Below are positions 9,243 to 20,500 of a DNA stretch of 64,000 nucleotides, piece by piece. The notes beneath the pieces were generated by a model. It had not been told where the DNA came from, searched no databases, and was given only the letters and a program-made list of their open reading frames with translations. The DNA lies in the NCBI GenBank assembly GCA_944380515.1, contig CALWHT010000023.1, positions 1-64,000 on the forward strand. Direction: 5' to 3'. This DNA comes from an uncultured Roseburia sp. GTDB taxonomy: Bacteria > Bacillota > Clostridia > Lachnospirales > Lachnospiraceae. Made by a program: the position numbers and the translations under genes. Numbering within the stretch: position 1 is the first letter of the stretch; each line of letters starts with the position of its first letter.

Positions 9243-11687
9243 TCAAAAGGTAAAATCCGCTCTTTCTATTTTCAGATTTGGATTGTAATAGGGGTCTGCC
9301 TGCTCAAGCAATTTCTTCCACTGCTTTTTAAAAAAAGTCCGATCCTGTTGACAGCACCTGTCGTTTTTTCCTGAAACAGGTCCCCTTCCCCTCTTAGGGC
9401 CGAAATAAAATACCTCCGCATTGGGCGTATAGACCACCAGAAAACCCGCGCTGCGTATTTTCAGGCAAAGGTCGACATCCTCCAATATTTCCAGGAAGTC
9501 TTCGGTCATACCACCCACACGCTCATAAACACTGCGTTTTACCATCATACATACATCGGAAACCGCCGAATAATTCTGTGCACAGATACTGCGGCTCGCA
9601 TAATCTACGGCATAACGCGACTTCCCCTGATAAATATAGCCCGCGATCCTCTCCTGGTCCAGAACAATCCCGGCATGATATATGGTATTGTCCGGACAGA
9701 TGATTTTGGTGCCTACTGCTCCCACGTCATTTCTCATGCAATACCCGAGCATTTCCTCTATCACGCACGGATCCGCCAGCTCCGTCTGCGCGTCCAGCAG
9801 GAGAACATATTCCCCCTGCGCAGACCTGCATCCAATATTATATAATTGCGCGGGCTTTTGATGCTCCTCCGCGGATACCGGCTTTATCGGGACATATTCT
9901 GATGAAAGCTTTCGGCAATACGCCTCGATGTTTTGTTCTTCGCTCTTATGCGCCACAAGGATGATCTCATAATGGCTGTAATTTGATAAGATAACAGACT
10001 CCACGCATTGTCTTACGCTCTCTGTCTGGCTCTGATTAACAATGATAACAACGGAAACCAGCGGTTTTTGCGGCCAATGATAATGTGTGCGGTACAGTCC
10101 GAAAAACTGTGCATGCTCTGCCTTCGCTGGTATCTGCAGCCTGTCAAAATGTGCCTGAACCGCTCTCCTTCCGGCTTCATATACATATAGCTTGCTCTGC
10201 TGATTGACTGCGGTGGACTCTATATGACAGCGCCAGTGATATAAAATTTTCGGAACGTGATAGACCGCTTTGGCCCTTTCACAGCAACGCAAAATAAAGT
10301 CATAATCCTGTGATCCGTCGTATTCACTTCGCAGTCCTCCAACCTCAAGTGCAATTTCCCGTCTTACTGCAAAAAGATGGCAAATATAGTTATTGCACAA
10401 CAGCAGATCCAAATTATAATCCGGTTTAAACTGGGGCTCCATATATTGCGTCCCGGATGCATCTGTTTTGTCTTCATCGGAATAAAGCGCATCAATTTGC
10501 GCATTTGCCTGAACAGCTTTTGCAAATGAGAACAACGCCTCCGGCGATATGGTATCATCATGATCCACCAGGACAAGAAAATCTCCTTCCGCCATCTGCA
10601 TGGCCGCATTTGTATTTTGTGAAATGCCCTCATTTTTTTCCAAAATCCGATAACGGATGCGCGGATCGTCCTTCTGATATTCCCGTACCAGCGCACTCAG
10701 CCTTTCTCCGCCATCCCCGCTGCCATCCGCAAAACAAAGTTCCCAATTGTCATACGTCTGACTTTGCACAGATGCAATGAGCTCCCGCAAAAACCTTTCC
10801 TGTGTGCAATATAAGGGGACTAAAATAGAAAATTTCGGGCGGTTTTGCCATTGCCTCTGCTCCATTTTCTGCTCCTTGAGCATTTTCTCCGTTAGTCTGT
10901 GCTTTTTACGCCAGCGCACGTAAGCGCGGTTCCTCCCCTGCGTCAACCGTCCCGCAATTCTTACCATGGTCGCCTGCATTCCGTTCTGCCTCAAAAAGCG
11001 AATGCTTTTTTTTATCAGTCTCCAGATTTTTAAGACATAGGTGTGTTTCTTTGACGGATGTAGTTTTACGCGCCCACAGCCTTTGCTGCCGCAGATTTCC
11101 AAATAAAATTTTTTTCCACAGATACCGTCTGCCTGCATCGAAAAAAACGTTTTTTCTCTTATTTCATCCTTAAGGCCAACGCACTCCGCATCTTTTTTCG
11201 AAAAATATTCTGTCTTTCCCTGCAATTCATTTCCATTGCCATCCATCAGCTTAAACTGCCAGTTTCCCTCGCCCATGCACCAGCCGGAAACATTTATTTT
11301 ATGATCTGTCACCCGGACATCCCCAATGAAATATTCCGGCTGACTTTGCAGCCGTTTTACTTTTTTTACGGAATATACGGCATCTGTATGCATCTTTCCG
11401 GCATAGGAGGACAAAATGCGCAGTTTTTTTGCCTGCTCCCATTGCTGCGGCAGGTGTACCGCTCCCACTACCTGCTCGCTGATCTCGTTCACACAGTTTC
11501 TGTATTTTTGATATATTTCTGCGCCCTGGTAAACCGTTCGTTCAACGGAAAGTTCTTTATCATCCAACCAGACCGACAGCGTATGGTTTCTTGCAGTTCC
11601 ATCGTAAAACCATCCGACAAACACCAGGATATCCGGACGACTTGCGTGAAACCTGATGGTATCTACCATAAATTTATGTGTATTCAT
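9243..11687 (-). CDS. Two-domain GT2 glycosyltransferase with N-terminal beta modules, 814 aa
   Basis: Residues 1 to about 210 form two small beta-rich modules (LVFVGWFYDG near 21-30 and KINVSGWCMGEG near 130-141) that resemble the C-terminal module of the 743-aa glycosyltransferase at 1443. Two GT-A domains follow. The first starts at FSILVPLYCTQ (286) with the acidic cluster DHDD (375-378) and the conserved SDEDKTD and GSQDYDFILR segments. The second starts near VSVVIIVNQSQ, and its acidic motif is weaker (LLDAQTEL), so it may have altered metal use. It probably helps assemble a surface polysaccharide. AAGGAG lies 6-7 nt before the ATG. A terminator precedes the gene with no room for a new promoter, so expression may depend on readthrough. 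Confidence 0.82.
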   Translation of the reverse strand: MNTHKFMVDTIRFHASRPDILVFVGWFYDGTARNHTLSVWLDDKELSVERTVYQGAEIYQKYRNCVNEISEQVVGAVHLPQQWEQAKKLRILSSYAGKMHTDAVYSVKKVKRLQSQPEYFIGDVRVTDHKINVSGWCMGEGNWQFKLMDGNGNELQGKTEYFSKKDAECVGLKDEIREKTFFSMQADGICGKKFYLEICGSKGCGRVKLHPSKKHTYVLKIWRLIKKSIRFLRQNGMQATMVRIAGRLTQGRNRAYVRWRKKHRLTEKMLKEQKMEQRQWQNRPKFSILVPLYCTQERFLRELIASVQSQTYDNWELCFADGSGDGGERLSALVREYQKDDPRIRYRILEKNEGISQNTNAAMQMAEGDFLVLVDHDDTISPEALFSFAKAVQANAQIDALYSDEDKTDASGTQYMEPQFKPDYNLDLLLCNNYICHLFAVRREIALEVGGLRSEYDGSQDYDFILRCCERAKAVYHVPKILYHWRCHIESTAVNQQSKLYVYEAGRRAVQAHFDRLQIPAKAEHAQFFGLYRTHYHWPQKPLVSVVIIVNQSQTESVRQCVESVILSNYSHYEIILVAHKSEEQNIEAYCRKLSSEYVPIKPVSAEEHQKPAQLYNIGCRSAQGEYVLLLDAQTELADPCVIEEMLGYCMRNDVGAVGTKIICPDNTIYHAGIVLDQERIAGYIYQGKSRYAVDYASRSICAQNYSAVSDVCMMVKRSVYERVGGMTEDFLEILEDVDLCLKIRSAGFLVVYTPNAEVFYFGPKRGRGPVSGKNDRCCQQDRTFFKKQWKKLLEQADPYYNPNLKIERADFTF

Positions 11688-11710
11688 ACACTGCTCCTTC
11701 CTGCTTTTGC

Positions 11711-11751
11711 CAAAAAGAAAACACCCTGTCTGTCAGGACCTGATGTTTTCC
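11711..11751 (-). terminator. Intrinsic terminator after the LRR surface protein gene
   Basis: On the minus strand, a 9-bp stem (arms 11742-11750 and 11717-11725, one G-T pair) with an internally pairable loop is followed by a T-rich run at 11716-11712. It lies 10 nt past the stop codon of the LRR protein gene. No promoter fits between it and the next gene, so it may be leaky. Confidence 0.75.
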
Positions 11752-11760
11752 TCTTTTTCA

Positions 11761-13371
11761 TTATGCCGCGCTGTACGCTTTTCTACTGGTTAAAATCATA
11801 TAAACCCCGAGAAGCATCACACCCATACATAAAATATACTTTGCATTCAGCCCCGGACCGGTTTTCGGAGTGTCATCCACAATATGGGTGCCGCCGCCCG
11901 ACTGACTGCCGGTTCCGCTTCCTCCTGTTGTCCCGCTTTCCCCGGTTCCGTCTGAATTGCTTCCGTTATCCGCAACCGTATAGGATGTATTCCCCGTATT
12001 TCCAGAGTTTCCTGTATTCCCGGAATTATCTGTACCGCCGGTACCCCCGGAATTCTCCGTATTCCCAGGATTCTCCGTGTTTCCCGGGTTTTCCGTATCT
12101 CCCGGATTCTCCGTATTCCCCGGGTTTTCCGTATCTCCCGGATTCTCCGTATTCCCGGGATTCTCCGTGTTTCCCGGGTTTTCCGTATCTCCCGGATTTT
12201 CTGTATTTCCGGGATTTTCTGTGTCTCCCGGATTCTCTGTATTTCCCGGGTCCTCCGTATCTCCCGGGTTCTCTGTGTCTCCCGGATTTTCCGTATCTCC
12301 GGGGCTCTCTGTATCTCCCGGATTTTCCGTATCTCCGGGGTTCTCTGTGTCTCCCGGATTTTCCGTATCTCCGGGGTTCTCTGTATCTCCCGGATCCTCC
12401 GTGTCTCCGCCGCCCCCTGTATAGTCTGTCACGACAATTTCACTGCCGTACTGTGCGAGCAGCGCTGCCGCAACCGGCGCAGTGCCCGGAATCTCAATGG
12501 CCTGTATGGATTGAAAAGCCTGTTCTCCAAAGTTTGAAACTGCGGAGCCAAGCACTAATGTTTCAATACTGCTTCCTGTGAAAGCATTCGTCTGAATGTC
12601 AGTTACACTCTCCGGAAGCGTAACAGTGCCAAGGCCGCAGCCGTAAAAGGAATTGGCGGAAATCATTTTTGTACCGTCATAGACAGATACGCTGGTGCTT
12701 CCCTGCGGGCAACGAACCAACGCCACTCCGCCTACTGTATAAAGGACATTATTATAGGAAGAAAAAAAGCTGTTCCCCTCCGCAACGTTAATTGCAGTCA
12801 TGTTGATACAGCCGTCAAAAGCGTCTGCGGCAATGCTTTTCGTACCTGCCGGAACCGCAAAGGAGGCCAGGGACTCACAATTCCGGAAAGCCTCTGCTCC
12901 GATTGAAGGCACGCCCGATGCCAAAGATACCGAGGATAAGGTACTGCAATCCGAAAATGCATTATCCGGAATACCCGCGCTGCTCTCCCAGGTAAGCAAT
13001 GATGCGCTGCTGCACCCGGAAAAGGCCGCTGTACCGACGCTCGTCACGGATGATGGCACCACAATGCTCTGAAGCGAGCTGCAGCCCGCAAAGGCATATT
13101 CCCCGATACTTGTCACTGAAGACGGAATTGAGACCGATGTTATTGAGGTATTTAAGAATGCATTATTGCCAATCGCGGTCACGGAACCATCCGCCGGGAT
13201 TGTTACAGCATTTTCAACTCCGCTGTATTCAACCAGAACACCGTTTTCAATCACAAACCCGTCCGAGCCCTCCGAGGCTTCTCCCGATTCCCCCGGATAT
13301 ACCATCACGATTAGCATTGCGATTACAAGTATGTAACCAATCTGCCGTTTGATTTTGTTTTTCAGTTTCAT
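11761..13371 (-). CDS. BspA-type leucine-rich-repeat surface protein with PKTG sorting signal
   Basis: An N-terminal signal segment (GYILVIAMLIVMVYPG) leads into about ten BspA-type (LRR_5) repeats to residue ~310, with units such as ITSVSIPSSVTSIGEYAFAG. A low-complexity stalk of about 20 six-residue units of the form NPGDTE or NPGNTE follows. The C-terminus carries DDTPKTGPG, a hydrophobic helix (YILCMGVMLLGVYMIL) and a short positive tail, which is a sortase signal of the (S/P/T)PXTG kind recognised by clostridial class B sortases. The class B sortase gene directly upstream is its probable partner. The start is the ATG at 13371 with AGGAG 9 nt upstream; a GTG six bases earlier is too close to that site. 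Confidence 0.85.
   Translation of the reverse strand: MKLKNKIKRQIGYILVIAMLIVMVYPGESGEASEGSDGFVIENGVLVEYSGVENAVTIPADGSVTAIGNNAFLNTSITSVSIPSSVTSIGEYAFAGCSSLQSIVVPSSVTSVGTAAFSGCSSASLLTWESSAGIPDNAFSDCSTLSSVSLASGVPSIGAEAFRNCESLASFAVPAGTKSIAADAFDGCINMTAINVAEGNSFFSSYNNVLYTVGGVALVRCPQGSTSVSVYDGTKMISANSFYGCGLGTVTLPESVTDIQTNAFTGSSIETLVLGSAVSNFGEQAFQSIQAIEIPGTAPVAAALLAQYGSEIVVTDYTGGGGDTEDPGDTENPGDTENPGDTENPGDTENPGDTESPGDTENPGDTENPGDTEDPGNTENPGDTENPGNTENPGDTENPGNTENPGNTENPGDTENPGNTENPGDTENPGNTENPGNTENSGGTGGTDNSGNTGNSGNTGNTSYTVADNGSNSDGTGESGTTGGSGTGSQSGGGTHIVDDTPKTGPGLNAKYILCMGVMLLGVYMILTSRKAYSAA
12062..12405 (-). repeat. 18-bp coding repeat array in the LRR protein stalk
   Basis: About nineteen imperfect 18-bp units encode the six-residue stalk repeat NPG(D/N)TE, recognisable on the plus strand as recurring ctccgtatctcccgggtt-like blocks. 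It causes long open frames on the opposite strand that are artefacts. Copy number is likely to vary between strains by slippage or recombination. Confidence 0.85.
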
Positions 13372-13397
13372 TTGCACTCTCTCCTAACATCCTTTAT

Positions 13398-14516
13398 TTA
13401 CTCTGCTTCCCTGCATTTTTTTGCTACCAGAAACAATCTGCCGTCTTCTACATAATTATTGCAGGTAGACAGCGTGAGAAGCTCCTCCCCGTAGGAGGGC
13501 AGTTCCTGATCCGCAAAAACCGAGAGTTGTATGATATTATCAAGAAAATTCTGATAGGTTTCCTCATTTTCCGCCTCAATAAAATCGTAATACCGGAAGC
13601 CTTCCTCATCCTGATATTTCACCTGCGCCCGACACACCGCGAAAATCTCATAGGTTCCTTTTTCATAGATGGTATCAAAGACGATTGTTTTGTGCTCCTT
13701 CCAGAAATCCTCATCGAGATATTTCTTTAAATCACCGAACATCTGCCCGCTTTTCATATTGTGCCCGTAAATAATGATATTGGTGCTGCGGTTGGTCAAA
13801 TCAGTCCTCGCATCCATAAACAGCGTACCGTTAATGTCCTCTCCGCCGTAAAAATCACGGTTGAGATAAAAATCCGACTGACTTTTTTTGAGCATGACCG
13901 GATAATCCACATGCGTCCCGTCAATCCGAATCCAGCCCGCAAAATCCTGATTTTCCTGAAGAATCGAACGATATTCCTCCAGTACCTCAGGTGCTGCCTG
14001 CTCCGGCGTATCCAATACCTCCTCGGTTTCCGCCGAAGCAGAGCGCACCATTTCCGGCGAGCTTTCCGCAAAAAATGTATTATTGCTGACCATTTCAGGT
14101 CCCTCAACGGAAACATTTCCCAGACTTTTCAGATAATCTTTTATCTGATTTCCGCTGTGATTTGTATAGTCGGCCCAGAAATACCATACGAAACAGACGA
14201 TGGCGCATATCAGGCATACAACACCCAGGATTTTCCGTCCCCGGTCCGTATTCACGACGACCTTCTGTTTCTTTATCCCTTTCTTAGTATTTTCCGCCAC
14301 AATGTCCGCAATGTCAAGAAAAAACTGCTGTCCTATCTTACTGTAAAATTTTATGCGCCGTTCACGTATCGCCTCGTAGAGCCGGAGCGCGGTGTCCGGC
14401 TCATAAATGTCTACCGAATGCGTAATCTTTTCAATTTTTTTAACATCCTCCACTCCCCGGACATATTCCTGGTACGTATCAAATTGAAATCGTCCTATTT
14501 TGTATCTTCCCGCCAT
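13398..14516 (-). CDS. srtB: Class B sortase
   Basis: This membrane-bound cysteine transpeptidase anchors surface proteins to peptidoglycan. The catalytic residues are visible: His252 in IIIYGHNM, Cys352 in LLTLSTCNNY, and Arg360 in EDGRLFL. The family feature WIRIDGTHVDYPVM is also present. A single transmembrane helix (ILGVVCLICAIVCFVWYFWA, about 96-115) is preceded by an unusually long ~90-residue cytoplasmic N-terminus, making 372 residues against roughly 220-250 in most SrtB enzymes. It sits between the giant repeat protein and the LRR-PKTG protein, and the latter is the likely substrate. AAGGAG lies 14 nt from the ATG, which is long. The symbol is used by class, not by orthology. Confidence 0.85.
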   Translation of the reverse strand: MAGRYKIGRFQFDTYQEYVRGVEDVKKIEKITHSVDIYEPDTALRLYEAIRERRIKFYSKIGQQFFLDIADIVAENTKKGIKKQKVVVNTDRGRKILGVVCLICAIVCFVWYFWADYTNHSGNQIKDYLKSLGNVSVEGPEMVSNNTFFAESSPEMVRSASAETEEVLDTPEQAAPEVLEEYRSILQENQDFAGWIRIDGTHVDYPVMLKKSQSDFYLNRDFYGGEDINGTLFMDARTDLTNRSTNIIIYGHNMKSGQMFGDLKKYLDEDFWKEHKTIVFDTIYEKGTYEIFAVCRAQVKYQDEEGFRYYDFIEAENEETYQNFLDNIIQLSVFADQELPSYGEELLTLSTCNNYVEDGRLFLVAKKCREAE

Positions 14517-14541
14517 GTACGAATATGCCGCTCCTTCTGTT

Positions 14542-17500
14542 TCAGATGGTTTGCCTTACTTCCGGTGACCAGCTTCCGTAAAATGTATCGCTTCCCGTCA
14601 CCAGATAAGCTCTTACCTTATAGGTATAGGTCTCGCCCGAAGTCAGATTGGTGTCAGTATAAACCGTGCTTCCGCTTCTGCGCGCAATACGTTTAAACTG
14701 TCCGTCAGAGCCCGCGCGGTAAATTTCATATCCGGTTGCCAGTCCGTCCGAACTCCAGCCGATCGTAATCGAAGAATTGGAGTTTCCGGTTACTGCCAGT
14801 GATGCCACCGCTCCCGGTTTAATACTGAATTTCACCTGCTTTGTCGCCGTATAATTTCCTTTTCCGGCAACGATAACCGCCGCCGCATTATTTCCCGGAT
14901 TCCTGTTGTTGGAATACATCAGTGTATAATCCTGTCCGGCTGTGAGCGTTCTGCCCGCATCACTGACGGTCAGCGTCGGCCGGATTTCACTTCCGGTATA
15001 AGTCTGCTGCGGAATGTCACTGAAGGTAACGCCGTTTAGGAGGCTCTTTCTTAAAATGGTATAGGTTACCTCCTGCGTGCCGGAATAATTTCCTTTTCCT
15101 GTCACTGTCAGTGTCGCGGTTCCCGCATTTATATTGCCAGCATAAGAAACCGTGTAATCCTCATCCTCTGTCAGTGCACCGCCGTTGAGCCACACTTCGG
15201 GAACCGGTTTGATTTCCTCGCCCGTATAAGTATAAGTAGAAGAAACATTCCTGATTTCAGCTCCGTCCAAACCGGAACGAATCACATTGAAATCTCTCTC
15301 AATTTCACCTGTATAATTTCCTTCTCCGGCAACAGTCATCGTATAAATATTGGACTGGCTGGACGGTAAAATTGTAACGGTATAATCCTCATCCTCCTTT
15401 AGGGTAATCTCTCCCCAGGTCAGTGTGATATCCTGCTTTAACTCCTCCTCATACGGCATACTCTCTTCAAAGCCCGTCATCACGATATCCTCATCGGAAA
15501 TATCTTTCGGCTCGATTTCAAAGGAAAGCTCTTTGCTGCCGCCGTAGGTTCCCGTTCCTTTGAGTAAAAGAATCTGCTCTCCGGCGTTGGTTCCATCGCT
15601 TCCTTCCTTGTACACAATCGTATAATCATCCGCGGTGAGCACCGTCTCTCCGATTTTAACTGCCGTAATTCCGAGGCTTTCCACCTCTATCCGGCTTCCC
15701 GTGTAGGTATAGGAATCCTGAAGGCCCTCCACCTCGGCATTTTCAATGCTACTGGCAATCCAGAAAGATGTCTGTCTGGAACCGGAAAAGCCGCCGATTC
15801 CTTCAATTGTCACAGCCACCTCACCGATTTCCGTATGATCGCCGGAAAATACGAGTCTGTAATCCACATTCGCCTGAAGCTCATAATCTCCGCAGGTCAT
15901 TTTCACTTCCGGCGTAATCGGCTCTCCCGTGTAGGACTGATTGTCAATCGGTTCCAGTATAATGTCCGCTGCCGCAATATCATGCTGTACGATGGAAAAG
16001 CCACAGGACACCATGCCGCTGAAGTTGCCCTTTCCTGTAATGTGCGCCACCGCATTTGAGCCGACCGACGTATTATTGCTGTAGGTTACCTCATAATCCG
16101 TTCCTGCGGCAAGCGGCGTTCCATTCCAGGTCACCGAAACCTCCGGGGTTACGCCCGTTCCACTTCCCATATACGGATAGGAGTTGCCATTCGTAAGGGA
16201 AGCGCTGATTTCCGGCGCATTCGTGATGTCAAACGGCGCTATCTCATACTCCGCCGTCCTGCTGCCCGTGTAATTTCCGATACCGGTAATGGTTACTGAC
16301 GCGGTTCCCTTATTTACGTTATCGCTGTAAACCAGCGTGTAATCTACGTTCTCCGTTAATGTCCGCACCTCGCTGTCGGTCGTTCCGTATTTGTGCTTCA
16401 CAGTGACAGACGGTCTCTTTTCCGTTCCGTCATAGGTATAGCTGTAATCGGAAAGGCTTACATCTATCGTGTCAGTTCCCGATGCGGGTTCGGAAATATC
16501 CTTCGCTTTAATCTGGAACTGAACCGTGCGGGCATCGCCTGTAATATTGTTTCCGTCAGGAGTAATCACGATATCGGCCGTACCTACGGAAACGACATTC
16601 GTTCCCGCCGTCACGGCATAATCACTCTCCTGCATCGTGTAGCTCTCGGAACCGCTCTGATATACCAGCTTCACCTCCGGGATAATCTCACTGCCCGTAT
16701 ATTCCCGATCCGCAAAGACTTCCGAATTTCCGTCCAGTATCTTTAGGTCCGCCATATTCTGCGGTTCGATGTCAAAGGTCACTACCTTGGCAATCGCGTC
16801 CTCATAAGAGCCGATTCCTGTGACAGTTACATATCCCTTCGTCCCGGCATTCGTATTTGCCCCGTAAATGACTTCGTAATCCTCACCCTCCGTAAGGCTC
16901 CGGTTATCCATGCTTACTGTAACGGCAGGTTTGATTGCAGTTCCGCGGTATTTATAGGAAGCTTCCACTCCGGCAACGTCAAACTGTCCGCCGTTTGCCA
17001 GAATCCGGAAGGTTCCCGTAGCGGTTCCCTCCATATAATCCATACCGGTGACGGTCACGCTCGCTTCTGTTCCGGCCGCGCCGTTGTTCCCGGTATATCT
17101 TGTAACGACATATTCTACCCCCTCCGTCAGGGTCTTCGTATAATCGCCGAGGGTATATGTTACAATCGGCACAGGCGTCAGAGGTTCTCCCGTCCAAACC
17201 TGATTTCCGACGGTAACCGTCGCGTCCTCCATCTTTCCCTTAACAGCAAAGCTCTTGCGGACGGTTCCTGCCAGCCCTTCTTTTCCGGTAATAATCAGTG
17301 TCATATTACCGAGCGCCTTGTCATTTCCTTCGTAGGAAACGTCGTACTGCTCCCTGGGCACTTCCTGTCCGTCTAACGTAACTTTGATGTCTCCGTCATC
17401 GAAAGTAAACGGCGTAATTGTATCTGTGTTTTTGTCGTAACGCGCCGCGTCGAAATACACCTCCGGAATATCCACGACCGCGCCTTCAATGCTCGCAGTA

Positions 17501-20500
17501 ATTTCGAAGATTTTCTGCACCGTGCCCGTAAAATTACCCTGGCCGTGTATGAAAATATTCGCCGTTCCGCTCGCCGTGTTGTTTGTATAGGTTAAGTTAT
17601 AGTCCTGCCCGTTGACCAGCAAATCTCTTCCGTACCGAAGCTGCGGTACCGGAGTTACCGGATTGCCGCTCTGCTCGGGCTGCGGGGGAATTTCCTCCAT
17701 GGAAAAGCCATTGGCAAATGATGTGCCGGAGCCGATGCTTCTCGGGCTGATAATAAAATTGGAGCTTCTCGTTCCGGTATAATTTCCGATTCCCGTAACT
17801 GTAACCGGAACCGTGCCCGCATTGATATTGTTCACGTCCGCACTGCCGTAAGTTAACGTATACTCGGTATTTTCCTCTAATTTGGTACTTCCGAAACTAA
17901 CCTCAACGTCAGGCGTGATTCTGCTTCCCGTGTATACGGCGGAATAGCTTCCGTCCGTCTTGCCGCCAACAGCAAGCGTTACATCCGTCTCCGAAATATT
18001 CTTCGGCGCAATCGTAAACTGGAAGGTTTTTGTCCCGGCATAATAGCCGATACCCTTTACCGTAATGGAAGCTGTTCCGGCATTCGTGTTGTTTTCATAT
18101 GCGACCGCGTAATCCTCACCCTCCACAAGCGTTCCGATGCCGACTCTTGTCACCGTAACCTCCGGCTCATAAGCGGAACCTTTGTAAATGAAAGTATTTC
18201 CGTCATCCGGGCAGGATACCGTAATCTGACTCTCATCCTCAATCGAAAGGGCGATTTGGAATTTAGCCGTTGTGCTGCCTTTAAAGTTGCCCCTTCCTGT
18301 GATTGTAACAGTTGCCTCGCCGATACTCATATTATTCTGATAGCTCAGCGTATAGTCGGCGGAGGTCAATGTATAGTCTCCGTAGGTAATCTCCGGCACC
18401 GGAGTAACTCCGATTCCGGTAAAGCCCTGCGGCTCAATCTCGGCTACCTCGACATCGTCATCGCTTATATCCTTCTGCTCAATCTCAAAAGTAGTTCCGG
18501 TGTATTCGCCCGTATAGTTCCCTGTTCCTTCAATGATTACTTCCGCTGTTCCGACATTTACGTTGTCCTCATAGCTCACGGTATAATCGCTGCCCTTCTG
18601 CAGCGTCACCGAACCAGTCGTTCCATTTCTCGTGAAATCCACGCGCAGATTCGGCTGCTCTATTTCACTTCCCGTAAAGGTCACCGGAGCGGTTATATTC
18701 TGCACACTGACCGTTCCTCCGTCCGCACTATCCGTCGAAATATCACGCGGCCGGATAATAAACGTAACGTCCCTTGTGCTTCCCGCATAGGTTCCAAGTC
18801 CGGTAATGGTAACACTTGCCTCTCCTGCGTCCACATTGTTGCTGTAATCCGCATTGGAATATTTATAGTCCGTCCCCTTTTTCAGCGCAACGGTTTTCGA
18901 CTCATCTGCGTATACCGTAACCTCCGGATATAACGCACTTCCGGTATAAACGGCATCCGCCACTTCCACGACAGCGTCATCTAAGGTTTTTCCGGTAATC
19001 CGGAAGGCAAGCGTTTTTGTCCCGGTAAAGTTTCCTGTTCCGCGGAGCAAAACAGTCGCGTTGTCCGTCACCTTATCATTGTTATTATAGGAACCAATCG
19101 TATAGTCGCTGGCCGTCAGATTTTTTCCGTTATATACCAGGTTGATATCTGCGTAACCCAGCGTTACGGCCTGGTTTTCATATACCTTTTCAATGTCTCC
19201 GGCAAGCTCTGCCTCGTCAAGGCTCCTCGGCGCGATCGTAAATGTATGCTGGACATCCGTGCCATCGGAGACATAGCAGCCGTTTGCCGTCGGGAACGCC
19301 GTCCATTCCTTCGCCTGGATTTTAACCGTCGGCGCCGAACTGGCACTCTTTTCCGCCGCATTCACATTATTCGTGTATACCGCATCATAGTCTACGCCCT
19401 GCTCCAGGACAGTTTTCGGCGTGAGTATGCCGTTCGGATCGGAAACCTCCAGATTTTCAAGCGTGATCTCATCGCCGGTATAGGTGACGTCCTCCACACC
19501 CTGCACGTTGCAGTCGCTTAATTTCTTCGCGATCAGGTACCGGTACGAAGCAGTGCCCGTGTAATCGCCCTTTCCGTTCAGTATCAGCTGTGCCGTCTCC
19601 GTTCCCTTCGACATATCCCTATTGTCTTTGTAGGAAATCTCATAATCCCTGCCTTCCAGCAGCGTATTGCCCGCCTGATCCGTCACTGTCACCGCAAGCT
19701 CCACCTCATTGCCTCCAGCATACCACAGCATACCGAGATATGGACCGTTATAAGCTGCCACGAGACCGTCCTGTCCCGCGTTGACTTCCAGCTTCACCGT
19801 CTCAATCGGGATTTTGTTAATGGTAAATGTTGTCTGCAAAAATCCCGTATAGTTTCCCTTGCCGTCCACGTTTACGGTTACGGTTCCCGCATCCACCTGA
19901 TTCGGAGAATAATCCACTGTATAGTCTGTGTCCTTGAGCAGCTCTTTCCCACTTTCCGTATGAGTAAGTTTCAGCCCCGGATCAATGTCATGCCCCGTGT
20001 AGGTATATACGGTACCTTTTGTAAGCTCCAGCTTGATCCGATCCGGATGATCCTGATCCGATAACGGACATGCCTTTACCTCATAGCTCAGCGTCTTTGT
20101 TCCTGTAAAGTTTCCGGAAGCCGGACTAACGGTAATGTTATAACTCCCACTCCCCTGCGTGGGTGACGACTCAATATCGTAGGAAACATTATAGTCAGTT
20201 CCTGCCTCCAACGCACTGCCCTGATAGTTGACTGTTACCTCCGGCTTCATCCCCGCAACATCGGGAGAGTAGAAAATAGAATTTTCATACTGGTATTCTA
20301 TTTCATTGTTTGTGTCCAGATCTGCCGGCTTTATAGTAAATGCGTCATCAATCGTCTTACTTCCGCCGTAGCTTCCGATGCCTGTAATCGTAACGCTCGC
20401 CTTTCCCGCGTTTATATTATTATTATATGTAACCGTGTAATCCCTGCCCTCAACAAGCCCGGCTGCTGCTCCGCCATTCGTCAGCACCACCGGAGGCTCC

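Noticed and set aside
11301-12581. Long plus-strand open frame (426 codons) opposite the LRR protein stalk, and a nested Phe/Pro/Gly/Ser repeat frame at 12077-12424
   Set aside because: They are antisense shadows of the 18-bp NPGDTE repeats. There is no ribosome site, and the composition is that of reversed repeats.
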